Part shown: in pieces, positions 1 to 6,247 of the stretch
How positions within the stretch are numbered: the first letter of the stretch is position 1
Layout of the letters: every line of letters begins with the position of its first letter
NCBI GenBank assembly: GCA_034435615.1
Contig: DAOTWZ010000067.1
Location: forward strand, 1-6,348
Source: H17-190 sp034435615
GTDB taxonomy: Bacteria > Chloroflexota > Dehalococcoidia > SM23-28-2 > HRBIN24
Reading direction: 5' to 3'
DNA length: 6,348 nt
The notes under the pieces: model-generated
Told to the model about the DNA's origin: nothing
Databases searched by the model: none
Seen by the model: the letters and a program-made list of their open reading frames with translations, nothing else
Translations under genes and position numbers: made by a program

Positions 1-354
<354 letters not shown>

Positions 355-376
355 AAACGACCCCAACCCTACACCA

Positions 377-406
377 GCAGGGGCCTGCCGCTGGGCAGGC
401 CCCTGC
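377..406. terminator. Hairpin terminator between convergent hppA and darA
   Basis: A perfect 13-bp stem (377-389 with 394-406) closes a four-base loop, GCTG. It starts 22 bases after the hppA stop and lies before the convergent darA stop at 429. On the plus strand it is followed by CTTCTCT, which is only a weak U-tract. Its position between two converging genes suits bidirectional termination, and I infer that role. No other long structure is present in this gap. Confidence 0.65.
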
Positions 407-428
407 CTTCTCTACCCCCGCACAGGGA

Positions 429-764
429 CTACGTCCGCTCGAGACGCTCCACCGGGATGACGAAGACGATGGCGCCCCCCACCCGCACCTCCACCGGCTC
501 CCCGGGCAGGGCCACGTCCGGGAAGGGGAGGGCCTGGGTGGGGACGATCTCCGTACGGGCGCGGCACTCCTGGCGGACCAGTTGCAGCACCTCCTCCACC
601 CGCTCCTCCTCCACGCCTGATAGGATGGTGCTGTTGCCGCGGCGGAGGAAACCGCCGGTGCTGCTCATCTTGGTGGCAGGGATATTGTGCTCCACCAGCG
701 CCCGCAGCAACCTGTCAGCGTCTATGTTGGAGGCGATGATGAGGACGAGCTTGTAGCTGCTCAT
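429..764 (-). CDS. darA: Cyclic-di-AMP receptor, PII-like (DarA/PstA family)
   Basis: This 111-residue protein matches the small trimeric PII-like family (former DUF970, YaaQ) that binds the second messenger c-di-AMP in the cytoplasm. Visible family features are the first beta strand KLVLIIA, the segment N27-I-P-A-T31-K, the T-loop-like TGGFLRRGN (36-44), G50-V-E, and the C-terminal strand VGGAIVFVIPVERLE (about 94-108). Length is typical (about 105-115). In the Bacillota proteins the first segment reads N-x-R-A-T and its Arg helps hold the ligand; here that position is Pro29. The start ATG overlaps the stop of the small upstream gene (ATGA), and no good independent Shine-Dalgarno sequence precedes it, so translation is probably coupled. 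The downstream targets of this receptor family are poorly known and nothing here names one. Confidence 0.9.
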   Translation of the reverse strand: MSSYKLVLIIASNIDADRLLRALVEHNIPATKMSSTGGFLRRGNSTILSGVEEERVEEVLQLVRQECRARTEIVPTQALPFPDVALPGEPVEVRVGGAIVFVIPVERLERT

Positions 765-910
765 GGCCGGAAGGGCTGCCCCCGGGCAACCTCCCCGCGC
801 CCCTGCCCCTCCGGCGGTGGCTGCCGCTCGCCCGCGGCGCGGGGCTCCAGCAGGACCCCCACCAGGACCCCCAGGGCGACGCCTATGAGCAGACCGAGGA
901 GGAAGCGCAT
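761..910 (-). CDS. Small YtxH-like single-pass membrane protein
   Basis: A 49-residue ORF with an N-terminal hydrophobic helix (about residues 3-21, FLLGLLIGVALGVLVGVLL) is followed by EPRAAGE and a polar, Pro/Gly-rich tail. The pattern of a glycine-spaced helix ending in LLxPRxxG resembles the start of YtxH/GvpP-like proteins, whose function is generally unknown. It is supported as a real gene by a good Shine-Dalgarno sequence, GAGGTGA (922-916), five bases before the ATG. It is also supported by an ATGA overlap with darA, which makes the two a coupled pair, and by a plausible promoter upstream. The helix would anchor it in the cytoplasmic membrane with a cytosolic tail. The family assignment rests on a short motif; the existence of the gene is more secure than its name. 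Confidence 0.65.
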   Translation of the reverse strand: MRFLLGLLIGVALGVLVGVLLEPRAAGERQPPPEGQGRGEVARGQPFRP

Positions 911-968
911 CCCTATCACCTCATACCGCTGCTGACCGGGCTGGCCCCTCGGACACGGGGACGGGCCG

Positions 969-998
969 ATGCTACCAGCAATTCCCCGGGCCAGTCAA
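969..998 (-). promoter_or_regulatory. Candidate sigma-70-type promoter for the YtxH-like/darA pair
   Basis: On the minus strand, TTGACT (998-993) is followed after 18 bases by TAGCAT (974-969). These match the -35 and -10 consensus at 5/6 and 4/6. The spacer is one base longer than ideal. Transcription would start near 962, leaving about 50 bases of leader before the ATG at 910. This is consensus matching only. Confidence 0.4.
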
Positions 999-1009
999 GG
1001 AAGCCGGCT

Positions 1010-1037
1010 TTGACTTGTCCCCCCGCCTGCTGATAAC
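1010..1037 (+). promoter_or_regulatory. Candidate sigma-70-type promoter for glyQS
   Basis: TTGACT (1010-1015), a 16-base spacer and GATAAC (1032-1037) lie 41 bases ahead of the glyQS start. They match consensus at 5/6 and 4/6. The predicted leader is only about 35 bases, too short for a T-box riboswitch. The -35 box mirrors the divergent one at 993-998. Confidence 0.45.
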
Positions 1038-1078
1038 TTGCACAGAGGAGCCCGCATCTGACAAGGGGTGTCCAGGAG

Positions 1079-2530
1079 ATGTCCAGCGAACTCACTATGG
1101 AGAAATTCGTCTCCCTGTGCAAGCGCCGGGGCTTCGTCTTCCAGGGGAGCGAGATCTACGGCGGCATCGGTGGCTTCTGGGACTACGGCCCCCTGGGAGT
1201 GGAGCTGAAGAACAACATCAAGCGGGCCTGGTGGAAGGCGGTGGTCCAGGAGCGGCCCGATGTGGTGGGTCTGGACGCCGCCATCGTCATGAACCCCCGT
1301 GTCTGGAAGGCCAGCGGCCACGTGGACACCTTCGCCGACCCCATGGTGGACTGCAAGCAATGCAAGCGCCGCTTCCGGGCCGACGAGCTGGCCCGCGAGC
1401 GCCCGGAGCCGGAGGGCGCCCACGGCCACACGGTGGCCCCCCCGGCCGAGCGCTGCCCCGTCTGCGGCGGTGAGCTCACCCCGCCCCGCATGTTCAACCT
1501 CATGTTTCGCACCTACGTGGGCCCCATAGACGTGGAGGCCGAGTTCACTCGTCTGCTGGAGCAGGCGGCCGGCGAGGACCGGGAGGCCACCTCGGAGCGC
1601 ATCCGCCAGCTCAAGGAGGAGCTGGACCGTGCCACCGCCTACCTGCGGCCCGAGACCGCCCAGGGTATCTTCGTCAACTTCGACAACGTCCTCACGGTGG
1701 CTCGCAAGAAGCTCCCCTTCGGCATCGCCCAGATAGGGAAGGCCTTCCGCAATGAGGTGACGCCCGGCAACTTCATCTTCCGCGACCGCGAGTTCGAACA
1801 GATGGAGCTGGAGTTCTTCGTCCGCCCCGGCGAGGACGAGGAGTGGCACCGCCGCCTGGTGGAGGAGCGCTACCAGTGGTACCGTCGCTACGGCATGCGG
1901 GAGGAGCGGCTGCGGGTGCGCCGACTAGAAGCGGACGAGCTGGCCCACTACGCCAAGGACACCTACGAGATAGAGTACCTCTTCCCCATGGGCTGGTCAG
2001 AACTGGAGGGGATCGCCAACCGGACCGACTTCGACCTGCGCCGCCACTCCGAGTATTCCGGCAAGCAGCTCACCTACTTCGACGAGGAGACGGGGGAGCA
2101 CATCTACCCCTACGTCATAGAGCCCTCGTGTGGGGTGGACCGCCTCTTCATGGCCTTCATGATGGACGCCTACCACGAAGAGGAGGTGCGAGGGGAGAAG
2201 CGGGCGGTGCTGCGCCTCCATCCCGCCCTGGCCCCCGTGAAGGTGGCCGTCCTCCCCCTCTCCCGCCACGAGTCGCTGGTGCCGGTGGCGCGGCGAGTGT
2301 GGGACATCCTCCGTCCCCACTTCATGACCCAGTACGACGACGCCCAGAGCATCGGCCGGCGCTACCGCCGCCAGGACGAGATAGGCACTCCCCTCTGCGT
2401 CACCATAGACTTCGACACCCTTCAGGACGAGGCGGTGACCATCCGCGACCGCGACACCATGGCGCAGGTGCGGGTGCCCATCGCCAACCTGGTGGCGGCC
2501 CTGAAGGAGAGACTGGGGGACGCTTTATGA
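1079..2530 (+). CDS. glyQS: Glycine--tRNA ligase, alpha2 (eukaryote/archaeal-like) type
   Basis: This 483-residue class II aminoacyl-tRNA synthetase charges tRNA-Gly with glycine, using ATP, in the cytoplasm. The N-terminus carries the family signature KRRGFVFQGSEIYGG and GFWDYGPLG (about 15-40). A zinc-ribbon insertion has C92-x2-C95 and C126-x2-C129. Class II motif 2 is FRNEVTPGNFIFRDREFEQ (223-241), and motif 3 is EPSCGVDRLFMAF (348-360) with the ATP-binding Arg355. The C-terminal anticodon-binding domain runs from about 385, including DDAQSIGRRYRRQDEIGTP (420-438). Length is normal for the single-chain homodimeric form. The chosen ATG follows AAGGGG (1063-1068) at a spacing of ten bases, while GGAG directly abuts it. 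A second ATG at 1097 begins MEKF, the usual N-terminus of homologues, so the start could be six codons later. It is transcribed from a short leader, divergently from the darA pair. Confidence 0.96.
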   Translation: MSSELTMEKFVSLCKRRGFVFQGSEIYGGIGGFWDYGPLGVELKNNIKRAWWKAVVQERPDVVGLDAAIVMNPRVWKASGHVDTFADPMVDCKQCKRRFRADELARERPEPEGAHGHTVAPPAERCPVCGGELTPPRMFNLMFRTYVGPIDVEAEFTRLLEQAAGEDREATSERIRQLKEELDRATAYLRPETAQGIFVNFDNVLTVARKKLPFGIAQIGKAFRNEVTPGNFIFRDREFEQMELEFFVRPGEDEEWHRRLVEERYQWYRRYGMREERLRVRRLEADELAHYAKDTYEIEYLFPMGWSELEGIANRTDFDLRRHSEYSGKQLTYFDEETGEHIYPYVIEPSCGVDRLFMAFMMDAYHEEEVRGEKRAVLRLHPALAPVKVAVLPLSRHESLVPVARRVWDILRPHFMTQYDDAQSIGRRYRRQDEIGTPLCVTIDFDTLQDEAVTIRDRDTMAQVRVPIANLVAALKERLGDAL

Positions 2531-2602
2531 GCCAGGGCCCACGAGCGACGCCCCGTGGACCGGTCCGGCCGTAGGACAGCAGGGAGCCCCTGCCCGGGGG
2601 AC

Positions 2603-2625
2603 CCGGCCGCTGGCGCCAGCGCCGG
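2603..2625. repeat. GC-rich inverted repeat after glyQS
   Basis: A 14-bp perfect palindrome (2608-2621, centre GGC/GCC) is extended by CCGG on each side with a one-base bulge. It can fold as a hairpin about 75 bases past the glyQS stop. No U-tract follows it, so intrinsic termination is doubtful. It may instead stabilise the mRNA 3' end. It is the strongest structure in the first half of this gap. Confidence 0.4.
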
Positions 2626-2654
2626 CATCGCTCACCTGTGAGGGACTACCGAGC

Positions 2655-2681
2655 CGTCCATCAAGGGGACCACGATGGACG
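2655..2681 (+). promoter_or_regulatory. Hairpin displaying a Shine-Dalgarno sequence in its loop
   Basis: CGTCCATC (2655-2662) pairs perfectly with GATGGACG (2674-2681) around an 11-base loop that contains AAGGGG (2663-2668). The ATG at 2675 lies inside the right arm. The ribosome binding site of the following mini-ORF would therefore be exposed while its start codon is base-paired. I infer a translational control element acting on the mini-ORF and, through coupling, on the macro-domain gene. The pairing is seen in the sequence; the function is untested. Confidence 0.4.
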
Positions 2682-2740
2682 TTGGGCGCCCATCCACCGT
2701 ATATGGCACCGACGGGAAGTCTATCGGGGGCATGAGTTGA
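2675..2740 (+). CDS. Mini-ORF (21 codons) coupled to the macro-domain gene; PRC-barrel-like start
   Basis: This short frame encodes MDVGRPSTVYGTDGKSIGGMS. It has a well-placed Shine-Dalgarno sequence (AAGGGG, six-base spacing), and its TGA ends one base before the GTG start of the next gene, a layout typical of translational coupling. The wording VGRP-x-VYGTDGKSIG resembles the first strands of PRC-barrel proteins. It could be a leader peptide or the remnant of a truncated PRC-barrel gene. At this length chance resemblance is possible. I see no continuation of the barrel in other frames before the macro gene begins. Confidence 0.35.
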   Translation: MDVGRPSTVYGTDGKSIGGMS

Positions 2741-2741
2741 G

Positions 2742-3314
2742 GTGAGCAAGGTCCTCTGCACCTACGAGCGTCCCGATGGGCGAGTGCTGCAGGCCGTCCA
2801 GGGCGATATAACGGCCGAGGAGGTGGACGTCATCGTCAACGCCGCCAACGAGCACCTGGCCCACGGCGGCGGCGTGGCGGCGGCCATCGTCCGCCGGGGC
2901 GGCCCCCAGATCCAGGAGGAGAGCCGCCGCTGGGTGCGGGAGCACGGCCCCGTCCCCACCGGGAGGGCCGCCATCACGGGGGCGGGCCAGCTCAAGGCCC
3001 GCTATGTGGTCCACGCCGTGGGGCCGGTCTGGGGCGGCCGGGGTGACGAGGAGGCGCTGCTGGCCAGCGCCGTGCGCAGTGCCCTGGAGCTGGCGGACCA
3101 GCAGGGCGCTCGCAGCATATCCCTACCCGCCATCTCCACCGGCATATTCGGCTTCCCCAAGCCCCTGGGGGTGAGGGTCATCCTGCGGGCCGTCCAGGAG
3201 TACCTGGACCAGCACCCCGGCTCCTCCCTCCGACTGGTACGCTTCTGCAACATAGACGCCGAGACGGCCCAGCTCTTCCGCGAGGAGCTGCAGCGTCTGG
3301 GCGGCCGGGGGTAG
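2742..3314 (+). CDS. Macro-domain ADP-ribose-binding / deacylase-like protein
   Basis: This 190-residue protein is a single macro domain with a short N-terminal extension. It has the ADP-ribose pocket motifs in order: QGDIT (20-24, with Asp22 for the adenine), IVNAAN (31-36), HGGGVAAAI (41-49), the TGAGQL segment (79-84), HAVGPVW (91-97) and PAISTGIFGFP (129-139) for the phosphates. Macro domains bind ADP-ribose, and many cleave O-acetyl-ADP-ribose or remove ADP-ribose from proteins or nucleic acids in the cytoplasm. In YmdB/MacroD enzymes the GGGV is followed by a catalytic Asp. Here it is Ala46, closer to the archaeal Af1521 pattern (HGGGVAYAI), so ADP-ribose binding is safer than a MacroD-type reaction. 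The GTG start is set by an in-frame stop just upstream (2733-2735). It is coupled to the preceding mini-ORF. No neighbouring ADP-ribosyltransferase is seen. Confidence 0.88.
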   Translation: MSKVLCTYERPDGRVLQAVQGDITAEEVDVIVNAANEHLAHGGGVAAAIVRRGGPQIQEESRRWVREHGPVPTGRAAITGAGQLKARYVVHAVGPVWGGRGDEEALLASAVRSALELADQQGARSISLPAISTGIFGFPKPLGVRVILRAVQEYLDQHPGSSLRLVRFCNIDAETAQLFREELQRLGGRG

Positions 3315-3348
3315 TCAGGGCCGCCCCACCGCCGCTGACGGGACGAAG

Positions 3349-3380
3349 ACCGGGGGCGGCCCGGTCGGGCCGCCCCCGGT
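3349..3380. terminator. Strong hairpin between convergent macro gene and ferredoxin gene
   Basis: A 15-base perfect inverted repeat (3349-3363 and 3366-3380) folds into a very GC-rich stem of about 14 bp with a tetraloop. It begins 34 bases after the macro stop and 24 bases beyond the ferredoxin stop on the other strand. Neither side has a clear U-tract, but position and symmetry favour bidirectional termination. Confidence 0.65.
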
Positions 3381-3404
3381 ATGCGGTCCGTGCCTGTCCT
3401 GCCT

Positions 3405-3695
<291 letters not shown>

Positions 3696-3766
3696 CCGCT
3701 CTACCTCCTCTCAGGGATTAAAAAACAATGTTCTGTCTAAACCACCCAAATTCTCAGCCCTCTATG

Positions 3767-3795
3767 ATAGTAGCTGCCGAAAGGCGTGCCGTCAA
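3767..3795 (-). promoter_or_regulatory. Candidate promoter of the ferredoxin gene
   Basis: On the minus strand, TTGACG (3795-3790), a 17-base spacer and TACTAT (3772-3767) fit the sigma-70 pattern (5/6 and 4/6). Transcription would begin near 3760, giving a leader of about 65 bases. That leader (3716-3760) is visibly AT-rich with a run of six T, unlike the surrounding DNA, and it carries the strong AGGAGG site. A TATCAT overlaps at 3769-3764 but would need a 20-base spacer. Confidence 0.5.
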
Positions 3796-3800
3796 GGTAT

Positions 3801-3836
3801 CGGGAGGCCGCGGCGCCCTCGCCCTGCAGCCTCCCG
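3801..3836 (-). terminator. Possible hairpin terminator of the CoA-transferase operon
   Basis: CGGGAGGC (3801-3808) pairs with GCCTCCCG (3829-3836). Inside the loop, GGCG (3812-3815) pairs with CGCC (3820-3823), giving a two-tier hairpin. It begins four bases after the stop of the last CoA-transferase gene. No U-tract follows, so the role is inferred from position. It sits just upstream of the ferredoxin -35 box and would help insulate that promoter. Confidence 0.4.
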
Positions 3837-3839
3837 GTC

Positions 3840-5039
3840 CTACCTGACGACGCCTGCGGCCCTGAGGCGGGCGATCTCCCGAGGGGAGTAGCCGGCCCAG
3901 GCCAGCACCTCATCGGTGTGCTCGCCCAGGAGGGGGACGGGGCGCAGGGGGACCTCCTCCCCCTCGCCGATGCTCCAGGGCGCCCGCACGTGCCGGGCCC
4001 TGCCGTAGGCGGGGTGATGGGACTCCTGAAAGGCGCCGATGGCCTCTATCTGGGGGTGGGCGGCCAGGGCTGGATAGTCCAGGATGGGCGCCCCCTCGGC
4101 GCCGTGCTCCCGCAGGAGGGCCAGCGCCTCCTCGGCACTGTAGCTGGCCAGCGCCTCCTCCCACAGGGGCTTCAGCTCGGCGGCGTAGCGGCCGAAGCCC
4201 ATGGCCTCCCTGCCCCCGTTGGCGAAGCGAGGGTCGTCCGCCAGATGCTCCAGCCCCAGACGGGCCAGGAGGGAGCGGAAGCGGGCCTCGTCCCCCTGGC
4301 GGGAGAAGAAGTAGATGGGCCAGTCCCCGGTGCGCACCCCGTGCTCCGGCGGCAGCGTGATGTGCTCGCAGTGCACCCCCACCCAGTCATCGGGCTGGGA
4401 GGCGATGGAGAAGTAGAGGCTGCGCAGGAACATCATGGGCCCCGGCTTGGCCAGTTGCACACGGTCCCCTAAACCCGTCCCCAGGCGACGGTACCAGGTC
4501 GCCAGCACCCCCACGAAGGCGTACATCCCCGCCGTCAGCTCGCCAATGTCGGCCCCCACCCGCACCGGCGGCCCCCCGGGCTCCCCCAGGGAGTTCAGAT
4601 AGTCGGTGAGGGCCTGGTAGACCAGCTCCGAGCCCGGCTGCCCCCCGTAGGGCCCCTCGGGTGAGAAGTCGCGGATGGCGCAGTAGACCAGGGCAGGGTT
4701 GGCCTGGCTCAGCCGCTCGTACTGGAGGCCCGCCGCCTCCGCCTCCTCCTCCCTCAGATCCTCCACCACCACGTCGGCCAGGGAGAGGAGGCGCCCCAGC
4801 ACCTCCCGCCCCTCCTCCCGCCCCAGATCCAGGGCCAGGGAGCGCTTCCCCAGGTTGAGGGCCAGGAAGACGGCGCTCACCTCCCCCTGGAAGGGAGGAC
4901 CCCAGCCCCGCGCCCGGTCGCCCCCCAGCGGCTCCACCTTGATGACGTCCGCCCCCGCCTCCGCCAAATACTGACCGCAGAAGGGGCCAGCCAGCCCCTG
5001 GGCCACCTCCAGCACCTGACAACCCCTCAAGGCCACCAT
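3840..5039 (-). CDS. Class III (CaiB/BaiF) CoA-transferase, catalytic Asp replaced by Glu
   Basis: This 399-residue protein is of normal length for class III CoA-transferases, which move CoA between carboxylic acids in the cytoplasm. The N-terminal nucleotide-binding part shows GLAGPFCGQYLAEAGADVIKVEP (15-37), GGDRARG and NLGKRSLALDL (62-72). The central family segment is VGADIGELTAGMYAFVGVLA (161-180). The C-terminal part includes LADDPRF (266-272) and ends PLLGEHTDEVLAW (369-381). In formyl-CoA transferase and relatives the residue after the Gly of this central segment is the Asp that forms the acyl intermediate; here it is Glu167 (codon GAG, 4541-4539). The ATG lies one base after the stop of the upstream paralogue, with GGGAGG about eight bases before it, so the two are coupled. 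It may be a partner subunit rather than a stand-alone enzyme. The substrate cannot be told. Confidence 0.9.
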   Translation of the reverse strand: MVALRGCQVLEVAQGLAGPFCGQYLAEAGADVIKVEPLGGDRARGWGPPFQGEVSAVFLALNLGKRSLALDLGREEGREVLGRLLSLADVVVEDLREEEAEAAGLQYERLSQANPALVYCAIRDFSPEGPYGGQPGSELVYQALTDYLNSLGEPGGPPVRVGADIGELTAGMYAFVGVLATWYRRLGTGLGDRVQLAKPGPMMFLRSLYFSIASQPDDWVGVHCEHITLPPEHGVRTGDWPIYFFSRQGDEARFRSLLARLGLEHLADDPRFANGGREAMGFGRYAAELKPLWEEALASYSAEEALALLREHGAEGAPILDYPALAAHPQIEAIGAFQESHHPAYGRARHVRAPWSIGEGEEVPLRPVPLLGEHTDEVLAWAGYSPREIARLRAAGVVR

Positions 5040-5040
5040 C

Positions 5041-6210
5041 TCAGCCCTCCCTCGCCCCCACTGCCGCCCGGAACACCCTCAGCGCCTCCTCCAGCGTGGT
5101 GCTCTCCCCCAGCGGGTCCACGTGGCACCAGGGCTCCGCCAGGGCCCAGCGCTGGTAGCGCAGAGGGAACCGCGCCACCTGGAAGGGGCCGTACCTGGGG
5201 TGCAGCACCCCAGCCAGGTAGCGCCCCATCTCCTGGTGCAGCCGGATGAGGCTGAAGTCCAGCCGCCGCCCGTGCGGGACGCGGTAGAGGCTGAGCCGGT
5301 GCTCCCACCAGCGGTAGGGACGGCTGGCGAAATGGGGCTCCAGCAGGGCGTCCAGCTCCTCCCGGTGGGCCACCCGCTCCCGGTTGCTGGCGAAGCGGGG
5401 GTCATCGGCCAGCTCCGGCCGCCCGATGGCCAGACAGAAGCGCCGCCACTGCGCCTCCGAGGTGACCCCCACCATCAGCCACTCCCCCTCCCGGCAACGG
5501 TAGGCCCGGTGGGGAGCAGTGGTGGCGGCGGCCGAGCCCAAAAGGGGCGGCTGCTCCCCCGTGGCCAGGAACTCCGCCAGACGGCTGCTCTGCAGCTTCA
5601 GAGCGCTGCCCAGCATCGTCACCTCCACCTTCCGCCCCCGCCCGTCTCCCTCACGGAGCACCAGCCCCTGCAGCGCCGCCATCGCCATGTGGGTCCCGCT
5701 CACCAGGTCGATGAGGGCCAGGTAGCGCAGCAGCTCCGGCCGCCCCCCCGGACTCCCCGTGATGCTGGCGAAGCCGCTGAAGGCCTGCAGCAGAGGGTCG
5801 ATCCCCGCGTTCCTGGCCAAAGGCCCCCGCGTCCCGAAGGGAGTGTTGGCCACGTAGATGAGCCGCCGGTTGAGGCCAGACAGCGTCTCGTAGTCCAGCC
5901 CCAGCCGCTCCGCCACGCCAGGAGCGTAGTTCTGCAGAAAGATATCCGCCTCCCGCACCAGGGCGTAGGCCCGCTCCCGGCCCTCCTCCCGGCGCAGGTC
6001 CAGCCGTATGTTCTCCTTGAACAGATTGGCGTTCAGATAGATGTTGGAGGCGCCCCCTATCTGCCCCGCCAGAAAGGAGATGCCGTCCCCCTCCGGAGCG
6101 TCCACCTTCACCACCGTCGCCCCCAGCGCCCCCAGCACCATCCCGCACCAGGGCCCCACACCCCAGTGCGAAAAGTCCGCCACCCGCACCCCCTCTAACG
6201 GCCCTGCCAT
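5041..6210 (-). CDS. Class III (CaiB/BaiF) CoA-transferase with intact catalytic Asp
   Basis: This 389-residue paralogue of the downstream gene is also normal in length. Visible motifs are LEGVRVADFSHWGVGPWCGMVLGALGATVVKVDAPEGD (5-42, the N-terminal CoA-binding fold), FKENIRLDLRREEGRE (64-79) and the catalytic segment LALIDLVSGTHMAMAAL (164-180). In that segment Asp168 sits where the family's nucleophile is expected. EWLMVGV and LADDPRF (267-273) mark the later part of the fold. The family carries out CoA transfer between organic acids; members include formyl-CoA, carnitine and benzylsuccinate CoA-transferases and the related acyl-CoA racemases. AGGAGG lies nine bases before the ATG and a second GGAG nearer. 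It follows the binding-protein gene by 37 bases and abuts its paralogue by one base, so a two-subunit enzyme is plausible by analogy with BbsE/BbsF. The substrate is unknown. Confidence 0.92.
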   Translation of the reverse strand: MAGPLEGVRVADFSHWGVGPWCGMVLGALGATVVKVDAPEGDGISFLAGQIGGASNIYLNANLFKENIRLDLRREEGRERAYALVREADIFLQNYAPGVAERLGLDYETLSGLNRRLIYVANTPFGTRGPLARNAGIDPLLQAFSGFASITGSPGGRPELLRYLALIDLVSGTHMAMAALQGLVLREGDGRGRKVEVTMLGSALKLQSSRLAEFLATGEQPPLLGSAAATTAPHRAYRCREGEWLMVGVTSEAQWRRFCLAIGRPELADDPRFASNRERVAHREELDALLEPHFASRPYRWWEHRLSLYRVPHGRRLDFSLIRLHQEMGRYLAGVLHPRYGPFQVARFPLRYQRWALAEPWCHVDPLGESTTLEEALRVFRAAVGAREG

Positions 6211-6247
6211 CTCTCCTACCCTCCTCTTCGGCCCTGACTGGGAGCCT

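Noticed and set aside
1038..1078. T-box or other riboswitch controlling glyQS
   Set aside because: With the candidate promoter the leader is only about 35 bases, and no T-box consensus or specifier stem is visible.
1097..1099. Alternative glyQS start (MEKF)
   Set aside because: It fits homologue N-termini, but the nearest Shine-Dalgarno sequence (AGGAG, 1074-1078) is 18 bases away, so the ATG at 1079 was kept. The choice is not certain.
995..1849. Long open frame antisense to glyQS (284 codons)
   Set aside because: It mirrors a clearly conserved synthetase, has a low-complexity Leu/Gly/Val/His composition with no recognisable motif, and is expected by chance in GC-rich coding DNA.
1843..2574. 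Same-strand alternate frame inside glyQS (243 codons)
   Set aside because: Pro/Arg/Gly-rich translation without domains, overlapping the conserved catalytic and anticodon-binding parts of glyQS.
2525..2761. Minus-strand frame spanning the glyQS-macro gap
   Set aside because: It overlaps the mini-ORF, the hairpin and both neighbouring genes, and shows no motif or convincing ribosome site.
3764..3769. TATCAT as the ferredoxin -10 box
   Set aside because: It matches consensus better (5/6) but sits 20 bases from the TTGACG box. TACTAT, three bases upstream, gives the normal 17-base spacing.
3786..4472. Open frame antisense to the end of the Glu-type CoA-transferase
   Set aside because: Gly/Leu/Gln-rich shadow with no family resemblance and no ribosome site.
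4728..4755. CCGCCTCC-like repeat run as a possible microsatellite or regulatory repeat
   Set aside because: It is explained by coding of the acidic and Ala-rich helix (EEEAEAAG) in the Glu-type CoA-transferase. No exact tandem unit extends across it.
5122..6198. Long open frame antisense to the Asp-type CoA-transferase (358 codons)
   Set aside because: Composition is dominated by Pro, Gln, His and Arg, with no motifs. The opposite strand encodes a full, conserved CoA-transferase.
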